From contig BQKZ01000377.1 in assembly GCA_036244855.1 (NCBI GenBank), positions 1 through 64,000 of the forward strand: a stretch of DNA of 64,000 nucleotides, read 5' to 3'. The notes under the pieces were generated by a model that did not search any database, had not been told where the DNA came from, and saw nothing but the letters and a program-made list of their open reading frames with translations. Positions 55,520 to 64,000 of the stretch are shown here, one piece after another (position 1 is the stretch's first letter; every line of letters begins with the position of its first letter). This stretch comes from Temnopleurus reevesii. Lineage: Eukaryota; Echinodermata; Echinoidea; Temnopleuroida; Temnopleuridae. The position numbers and the translations under genes are program-made.

Positions 55520-58500
55520 TAATATTTCTAAGTAGTTAACAGATATTTTTGTGTTTTGGATCAGTTCAACAAATTTGTGTGTTGTTATTTTTCATTTTTT
55601 CAATCAGTATTTGTATGCATATAAAAGTGGATTATAAAGAGAGACAATTTTTTTTGTGAGGCCAACACCTCGAAATTCACAACAATAAAACCCCCACAAA
55701 AATATCATACAGTACTCATGCATGTGGATTCACACTACAAAATAAAGGCCAATGATCAATATTCTACCGGTATAGATTTTCTATACATGGTTTATATTTC
55801 TGGGTATAACCCAAATGCATCTCTCTTGCATATTTTCAAACATAGGGTTAACAATTTTCACACATAAGGGAAGTTAATTGATGCATGATGTTTCTCGCTC
55901 CACTACACATCCCCACAAAGTTGACCAATTTTGAAGTGGAACAATCAAATAGTGTTCTTATTTTTTGTTTGTACTGGTCAGTGGTTAACCAAGTTACGAA
56001 AGACTTTAAGAACAATTCTCCATACGGCTCTTATCAGTTCTTATGCTGATTGATCAAGATTCTTTACAATCGTTAACGTACTCTTATCTTTCTGAAAGTC
56101 GTGCGTAACTTTAAGAACGATTTGGTGAAACACTGCCCTTGGCGGCATTTCACCAAGATTATAAAGACGTTTAGAACGACTTTAAGATCGACTGGTATCA
56201 GTTCTTGTGCTGAATGCGAGTAATATTATGAATCATTACGCAAAAGAAGTGATACCAGTTGATCAAGTTGTTCTTAAAGTCTTTCTTATCTTGGTGAAAC
56301 ACTGCCCTGGACTTCCTTCAACACTCTCAGGAAATCTAAAAGTATGTGTTCACAAGTGTCCTCTTGTGGGTGCAACATGGTGCAACATGGCAAGTTTAAT
56401 ATTGTTATGATCTAACTCGCCAATTCATAGTGTTAGGCATTTGTCCACTTGCGGGGTCAGTGTATCTGCCCTGTTTCTGAGAACAGTGACCTCATTGTAT
56501 TTATAGTGAAACTGTCCACACACTTCCTTCCATCCAGGACAGCTAATATGTTAGCAAATGATCTTTTCCTGCCTCTTTGTCATAAAAGTTGGTTCCACCG
56601 CAGGGCCGTGACAATATAAACGTCAGTACACTTACCAATACCAAATCCTCCAAAGACGATGGTAAACCCAGCAACATTGTACCACTCCCCGATGGTCCGA
56701 TAGTGGTACCACACCAGTAACAAGGCCGTGTTCTCCACAAACATGATTGAGTAGAAGACCAGGACTCTCTTCCGGGACCGGCCCTCCTTCAGGTTGAAGA
56801 AACAGAAGACGTAGATGACGGCCACCACCGAGTTGAAGAGACGCTCTTCCAGGGCGTTGGTGCAGAAGTCGGTCTTTTGGAGGTGGACCCAGATCATCAT
56901 GCCTACCCAGTGGATAGCTGTATGAATGGACACAATTATAGAGGACCTCACTAATTTCAGAGCATTTGTGTACACATCTCAGCAGATACGGAAATAATTA
57001 GCCCCTGCTATGTCTCCAACAGAAAATTAAACTTCATAATGGCTTTATGGAGGCAACATACAGTACTTTTCAGAATATGTCTTTGCCAACATTTCAGAGA
57101 CATCTCAGCAAAAACCAAATCAGGAGTTTTCAGCCCTGTGAAATACCCATTGGAGAAAGAGTTACAGTTGGATAGAGGAAGAGAGTCAGAGAAAATAATA
57201 AAATGGAGGAGAGCAAGAATGAAAGTATGTGAGAGAAACGGAGTGTAGGAAGTTGTTATGGATTGACAAACAGGTGGTAAAGAGAGAGAGCAGAGAAGTG
57301 AGAGACTGGAGAAAGAAAATTATTTTGGTTCAAAATTGAAGATCACCATTGTTTTGTTGGTGTTACATGGACAAACTACTGTCTCCTACCCAAATCCAGA
57401 AAATACACTGCATTCCACGATTTAACGATTCTCATAACCATTTAAAACTACATCTGTTTTTTTTTTTATTTATTCTCTGAAATGTTCAACATCCATGAGT
57501 AACATCAGCATGAAAATATAAAGAATCAATCAAGTCTATTATTTTACAGGAGGTACTTTTTCTTACCGACAGCTAGAAAAATGTGAGCCTTGAAGACAGA
57601 GACGAAACCATCCCGATCCTCCATAGAGTCTGTAGTACCAGACCAGGCCATGAAACAACCTTTTTATCTTGGGGAATCTTTTGTAAATCTTTTATTTTTA
57701 TCATTAAAAGGAGATGCGTTACCTACCGACAGCGAGAAAAATGTGAGCCTTGAAGACAAAGGCGAAGAAAACTAGCGCCATGACCCTCAACATCACCATT
57801 CCGATCCTCCATAGAGTCTGTAGTACTAGACCCGGCCACGAAAAAACCTTCTTGTCCCCGTGAATCTTTTGTAAATCTTTTATTTTTATTATAAAAAGGA
57901 GATGCGTTACCTACCGAAAGCGAGAAAAATGTGAGCCTTGAAAACAGAGGGGAAGAGTACGAGCGCCATGACCCTTGACGACACCATCCCGATTCTCCAT
58001 AGAGTCTGTAGCACCAGACCCGGCCATGAAACCACTTTCTTGTCCCGACGAACCTTACGATGAGCTCGGCTGTACGCCCGAGGGCCCAGCACAGAAAATC
58101 TTTTACTTCAATCGGAGATATGTTTCTTACCGACAGCAAGAAAGATGTGAGCCTTGAACACAGAGGCAAAGAGAACTAGCGCCATGACCCTCGACGACAC
58201 CATCCCAATCCTCCATAGAGTCTGTAACACCAGACCAGGCCATGAAACCACTTTCTTGTCCCGACGAACCTTACGATGAGCTCGGCTGTATGCTCCCAGG
58301 GCCCAGCACAGAGAGAAGAGAGAAACAGCAGCGGATGCACCTGGTGAAAGGAAGAACAAGGGGGAAAAGCCCAAGGACAATGTCAATTTGAAATACAGAG
58401 AGGAAAATGTTCTATACTTCTATGAATTTTCAATTACTCTGAGATATTTAACAAAAAAACTTCAACAGAACATTCATGTAAATATGTTAAAATCCAAACA

Positions 58501-61500
58501 AATCAAAATTTTGGATGCCATACTAAATGATCTCAATGCCAAGTCCTACAAAAGGTGACCTTGTCCTAACACATTGACAGTTCTTCAAAATGCTGAATGT
58601 TGATAGTGCTGTAAATAATGTGTACAACATACAATATGAGAAATGAACCACAATGGACAGAAAAGGGCTTAATGTCTATCCCTAGCACACAATTATTGAA
58701 ATAGACTCACCTCTCCTTAAATTCACACCTATTTAATCACACGCACGCAAAAAATATCGAACTGAACTTATTAAGAAACATACTCTCCCGTCTTCGAAAA
58801 CGAATCATACAGCAATTCTCTCAGATTCTGAGAGAAGGGGGGGGGGGTGTTAAAAGAATCCACATATATCATCATAAATGTACACTGATCCAGCAGTTCA
58901 GCTTTACGAAAGCAATTGATCGCTAGAGATGTAAGTTTATTGAATTCTTTGCCATTTCATCTGCGTATTATGTATTTTCTATGCAAGCCTTGGAAAAAAA
59001 ACATATTGAACAAACCTGTCCATAAATTTTCATCATTAGTCGCCACCATGATGTAGAGCTGAAGAACGACCTGAGGGGCAGACTCCATGAACGATTCAAA
59101 GAGCCTCAGCATACACACGTCACTCTGTTGGTAGAACAGTCTCTCAAAGTCAACAGGGTCCCTGGTTCGTCGTGCTTCCATCCCGGTAGCAAACAGGCTC
59201 ACGTATCTGGGGAATTTGGATGGAAGAAAATGATACTGAAATCAAAGACATAATTATCACACATTAAAATTTTGTTATTTTAAAAATTCTCAAATCAAGC
59301 TGTCTGACCTCTGTTATTAGATTTAAATTGATGAAAAACAGCAAAGAATGCAAAATAGAAGGGACTTATACAGGGAGGATCAAGATCTATCAAATATTGA
59401 ATAAAGTGTACCACTGACCCTATTTTCTTGCAGTGTGGCTCTGTAGGTAACATTTATCTTTTTTTCAGCACTTAACATTGAATTTGAAGCCATAGATTAG
59501 TTTATACATGTATACATCAAACATTTATGTAGGATTTAGAATCTGGCACTTGAGAACATTTTAACAAAACAATGTTTAATACAATGCCTTTCAGTTCTTG
59601 AAACATAATCTCATTCACTTAAAAAAAAATCCTTTACTGAGAGTAATTTGGACTACAGATATACTGGCATTCTGATTTGGGGGTGGATTTGGGGATAGGT
59701 GGGGATAAATAGGCCATGACAGGAGGGAAGTAGATTTAGAGATCAAGCTGAAGGTGTAGACAGCATTTTGTTGCAAGGAATTGGAAGAAACAGGAATGAT
59801 GACCGACAGGCAATCTTCCTTCGCCATGGATGTAATTCCATTGCATTTCAGCCTCGATATAAACATGTAACATGTTTTCAATATACAGACTTTTAGAAAT
59901 AAGAGGTCCGTTCTTTGGCTAAAAACTATCACTCAAGCTCATATCCTGTTGAATAATACACAGGATCCTACGGAACAATAAACAGGATATGGGGTTGAGT
60001 GTACGTAGAGTCGCTTAAAATAGCTTATCGGTACTGTAATTAATGTCTCTGGTCAAGAGGACCACTTTCATAGATCAAGGATCCTCTGTGTCACCAATTT
60101 TGAAATCTACTTGTCTGGAATATCCATGAGCTCAAAATCAAAATGTGAGTATAAACACAACAGCGAACAAAAAACAAGAACAAGTATGACAACAATAACT
60201 ATAATCTTAGCCATTCACTTCAGAAAGCCTAGTAAACAATTAATACGAAAATACACCTCCTGCATATCCTGAAACGGTTGTCACTTCTGAATTACCTATG
60301 CAAGCTACCAACTTTGTAGATATGAGTGCTCCATTTCAGGGTTGACATATCATCATCTACTAGGTACCATCTTACAAGTTACAGTCATTTGAATGATTTG
60401 ATAGTCCTTTGACTGACAGCCTCTTGCCTCTGGTTCATCATGCACCTTACCTGTAAACCATGATTCCCGCATATGTATGCATTATGTGAATTTTCATATG
60501 AATTCAATGTATTATCATCACATAGCTTAGAGTGTGGTTATAGTTGTCACGTTTACTCTCAGTCTTGTTCAGCTGTTGCCTTATTCACATTCTTATGACC
60601 TCATGAATATATTCTGGAATGGTTGCGGCAGCTCTGAATTACCTATGCAGGGGACCAACTTGGCAGATATGAGTGATCCATTTCAGCGTGGACATATCGT
60701 CATCTACCAGGTACCATCTGACACTGAACACTTGGAGGATGATAGAGGGAGCTAGAATGAAGCCGAGTGTCAGAGCTCCCCATGTTGTGTCTCCTTTCGA
60801 AAAGTACTTGCTTGTCACGATCAAGTCTGGAAGAAGAAAAGATGGCATGATTTTTTAAGATTCACATCATCATGTCATACATTCTTTAATGTCGGCTAAG
60901 CATGTCAATAGCTTTGGGAAAATCAATCATTATACTAATTACTAGCAAGAATTTTCTGGCCTGTAATGTAAGTTACCGTATGAGCACCAGTTTCCGGCCG
61001 ATTAAGCAGTTTTGCTCTTCCACAAGTCACAAGATCCAGCATTTCAAGTTTATTTTCAGATCATAATTTAGCCGAAATTCTGGCTTTAAATCGATGTGCA
61101 TAACTTAATAAATGGCGCCTGTATATTCGCCCAGCGATCGGCGATCGCCAAGCGACATGGGGCGGGTGTTTCCGGCCGCCTGCCTGGTGATTTGAGCCTC
61201 CATAGGGATTGTGTTGAAGCGTACATGCGCTTATTTGGGCGCGCATTTAACCTAAGTGCGCGCCTTGTGCACGCCATAGACAAACTGCATGAGGTTTGGT
61301 GGCCGGTTACACCCCCATGGCCGGAAACCGGTCCTCGTACGGTAGCTTAAGTTAAGAGTTAAGACCTCCATGACCTCTAAGTCTAACTATTCTGGACGGT
61401 GAAGAATTATAATTTTTTTCTAAAGTTACAATACAATGCGGTTTATGCCTTGAGGCTTGATCATTCACACTCACACAGACAGAAAAGATGGCATGCAGAA

Positions 61501-61570
61501 TCAAGAATTTTTCCATATCAAAAGAAAAGTTCAAATTAAATTTCAATTGTTGATTTATGATTAAATAATT
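55520..61570 (-). repeat. near-identical second copy of the XKR locus (exons 2-5)
   Basis: Parallels about 48140-54090 in the same order and orientation. Exon positions are 60643-60826 (2), 59016-59206 (3), 58131-58340 (4) and 56636-56917 (5), all intact. The exon 4 ladder (57567-57663, 57727-57860, 57915-58094) and the exon 2 fragment (about 60303) are copied too. Over most of its length only scattered single-base differences, a 10-bp insertion near 60501 and about 30 extra bases near 57870 are seen; the first 400 bp are more diverged. Exons 1 and 6 are absent and both ends are single-N junctions. Confidence 0.9.
56139..56309. mobile_element. palindromic MITE, family F
   Basis: Left ggcggcatttcaccaagatt and gatcgactggtatca mirror right tgataccagttgatcaa and cttatcttggtgaaacactgcc. 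Pieces of the same family lie at about 55970-56138 and 16862-16925. Absent from the parallel site near 48860. Confidence 0.8.
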
Positions 61571-61571
61571 N

Positions 61572-61696
<125 letters not shown>

Positions 61697-61704
61697 TGAC
61701 CAAT

Positions 61705-62393
61705 TTAAAGGGGAACTTTTATGACACGCTGTATCATTATATATCGAAGATTACATATATCTTTAATAATAATTCCATTTTCGTGAACAAAATACGCATC
61801 TTAGCATTTAAAAAAAATATTTTCAATCAAAATTTTCATCTGGGTCAGAGAGCTATGCACCGCCTCCCAGAAATACCCCCTCTACGGCACATCTATTGAC
61901 AGGCAGGGTCGGTGACGTCATATCCAGTCTTGCATCAAAACCACGGACCTAAATATGTAGGATTGTGCCCTTAATATTTCTCCTTCTTGTTCAATATCCT
62001 CCTCGATATCAGAGTCAGGACTTGAATAACTGTCTTCCTAAACTTCTGAAGAATCCACCACGTTCCGCATATAAACAAAAATGTTCAATGTACAATTGTA
62101 CAAATGTACAATTGGCGCAAAACAATATCATAAATGCATAGAATGACACACGCAAATGCCGGTTCTTGCTCAGCAATCTCTGTATATGACGTCATGATGA
62201 TTGACAGATCGATGTCCCAACCCACCGGATCCGTGCGGTTTGTTTTGGAGGGGCGTTCCAAACAACCATAACATTTCTTGATTTTTCACCTCTATGAAAT
62301 AAAGAGTGATGAAAAAGGTGGTGGATATGGATGCATATTAGAAAGATTAATCAGAAAAAAATAATATACAGTGTCATAAAAGTTCCCCTTTAA
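61705..62393. mobile_element. TTAA-flanked fold-back element in FAM91A1 intron
   Basis: Flanked by TTAA. Ends aggggaacttttatgacac and gtgtcataaaagttcccct are mirrored. TGACGTCA occurs at 61913 and 62187. A transposase is not present. Ends resemble those of the 14837-15442 element. Confidence 0.8.
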
Positions 62394-63414
62394 TGGATAT
62401 AGTAAAAAAAGAAATACCAGACAATTGTTTGACAACAGACCTGGTTATTCCAATTAGCAATTAAAAATCATAATAATGTAACCTAATAATAGGTTATCAT
62501 CATCATTTAGTTTGATTAATATCTTTTGGTTGTTTATCTTGTAAATGCATGTAATTCGTAACAATCCCTACAAGTGATCTTTTTGGGGCATTCAAATTAC
62601 GGTTGAGAAGCCGATCAATCATTGAATAATGTTGTTCTATTTAATAATAATAATAATATGAATACATGTATTTATATAGCGCTGGTATCCACCAGGCTCT
62701 GACGCTCACTGCGCTTAACAGAAAACAATAATTTACAAAGACATATCTTGTAGTTGAGATATTGTTATTATAAGGTAAATTACATCGTAATATTCTTACT
62801 ATTGATCTGGATCAAGATGCTTGGTGATGTAGCCTGTAGCCTTATATAGGCAGAAGGAGATTAAAACTTTTGTGATTATCATCTTCTCGCTTCTTCCCAT
62901 TACTTAGAAATGGAGGGGCAGCCAGATTCATTGTTAATTTACGAAAATACCAATGGTTGAATCTACCTTCATTGAATACTGACTAAACTGTTTATTCATC
63001 TTATACAATAGAAAAGTATTTTTTTGTCATTTGAGTTATCAAATGATGCCTATGAGAATACATTACACCACATGGTCTCCATATAGACAAAGTCTTGAAC
63101 ATCTATAGAAAAAATTGTGTAACAATTCTATCTTGATATTTATATCTTTTATTATATCCCTTACATAAAGATCGTTGCATTGACAGTGTACAGGTGAGAA
63201 AAATGAATAGATTTGCTAAGAAAGCCGTTTGCCATTGAATAGTACGAATAGTAACCTTTTTTCCCTAGGGAAAAAAAGTTACTATCTTTGCGCGAACACA
63301 GACGTGTGAAGAATTTGTGACGACGGAACAGACGTGCCCGTGCGCGAGAGAGACACTGCTTCCCAGTACACGGCACGGGAGAGTCATTGTATATTTCTAT
63401 AATGTCTATTCCAG
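62394..63414. other. rest of FAM91A1 intron
   Basis: AT-rich, with an aataataat run and tttatatagcgctggtatcc at about 62640-62720, a phrase typical of dispersed repeats. A short palindrome cctttttt-ccctaggg-aaaaaaag lies at about 63256. No gene seen. Confidence 0.55.
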
Positions 63415-63459
63415 GGTCTAAAGAGTCATGCAGTCACCATGTTTGAAGTGGGTAAACTC
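63415..63459 (+). CDS. FAM91A1: FAM91A1-like next exon (cut by N)
   Basis: Acceptor TCTATTCCAG, then GLKSHAVTMFEVGKL in phase 0, directly continuing the NLSP of the previous exon as in FAM91A1. The N at 63460 interrupts it, and the sequence beyond does not continue the protein. Confidence 0.88.
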
Positions 63460-63460
63460 N

Positions 63461-64000
63461 GACTAGAAGGAGGAGTCCGTTTTTACTCGCACAAGGAGCA
63501 CTTTCAGCACAAACTTTTGTATAAATAAAGTCTAATTTGGAGCTCAATAATACAACACGACACACAAGCACCGCACAAAGTACGATATTACTCTATCCAG
63601 AGGAATGTACTCACATTGGAAGAAGAACTGCGGCAAAATGCAAGTACACACTGAATTTGGGAAGAATTTAATGATGAAACTAGGGAATTACAAATTAGGC
63701 TAACCCTCTGTACATAACAAATTAACAAGTTACATAGCCTTGCATTCATTACTTTATTACCGCTCCATTACCAAATGTACTGGGAAAATGCATGGATCTG
63801 CAGCCGAATTTCTAGGTCTTTCTGTCATCCGAATCTAATCTTTTCAATCTCATATGGATTTATACATTCGTTTAGACTTTAGACTTTAGTCATGGGCGGT
63901 AGACTCATTGAATCTCCTATTTTGTACACAAAAGAGACGCGCGCAGGACTAGAGAGGTAGCTTGTTTCACGAGATGGCCAGAATTATTAACATGCATTGA
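63461..64000. other. unassigned sequence to the window edge
   Basis: Starts after a single N and shows no similarity to the FAM91A1 frame. I recognise neither a gene nor a repeat here. Confidence 0.5.

Noticed and set aside
56636..60826. A second, independent XKR gene
   Set aside because: Near-identity including introns, missing exons 1 and 6, and N junctions at both ends favour an allelic contig over a paralogue.

Overview
This is a piece of an animal genome: AT-rich, intron-rich, full of small palindromic transposons, with scaffold gaps. The gene families (CIB, GAREM, XKR, FAM91A), tRNA-derived SINEs and many fold-back MITEs fit a marine invertebrate deuterostome, most likely an echinoderm. 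That placement is inference. No prokaryotic or viral genes were seen.

Layout. (1) 3139-11840, minus strand: a complete 7-exon calcium- and integrin-binding protein gene (CIB1/CIB2-like, 184 aa). (2) 17198-39218, minus strand: a 12-exon GAREM-like adaptor gene with an N-terminal CABIT domain, many tyrosine and proline-rich motifs and a C-terminal SAM domain. The joined model is 1186 aa, or 1251 aa if a second copy of one two-exon cassette is also spliced in. (3) 44219-54360, minus strand: an XK-related (XKR) membrane protein gene of 6 exons, 1377 aa, whose last exon encodes an exceptional tail of about 985 residues. (4) 61572-63459, plus strand: two internal exon pieces of a FAM91A1-like gene.

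Several blocks appear twice side by side, and four of these pairs meet at a single N: CIB exon 3, GAREM exon 7, GAREM exons 5-6, and XKR exons 2-5. The simplest reading is that both haplotypes of a heterozygous animal were placed in series. The copies differ by transposon insertions and a glycine-repeat length. Smaller decayed exon copies without N junctions (XKR exons 2 and 4, the GAREM SAM exon, CIB exon 4) look like real local duplications.

The three minus-strand genes do not form an operon and no shared pathway is evident from the sequence. CIB proteins are Ca2+-binding partners of integrins and kinases, GAREM is an EGFR/GRB2-ERK adaptor, XKR proteins are lipid scramblases or related membrane proteins, and FAM91A1 acts in golgin vesicle tethering. 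Between the genes I see mainly MITEs, microsatellites and unclassified AT-rich DNA.
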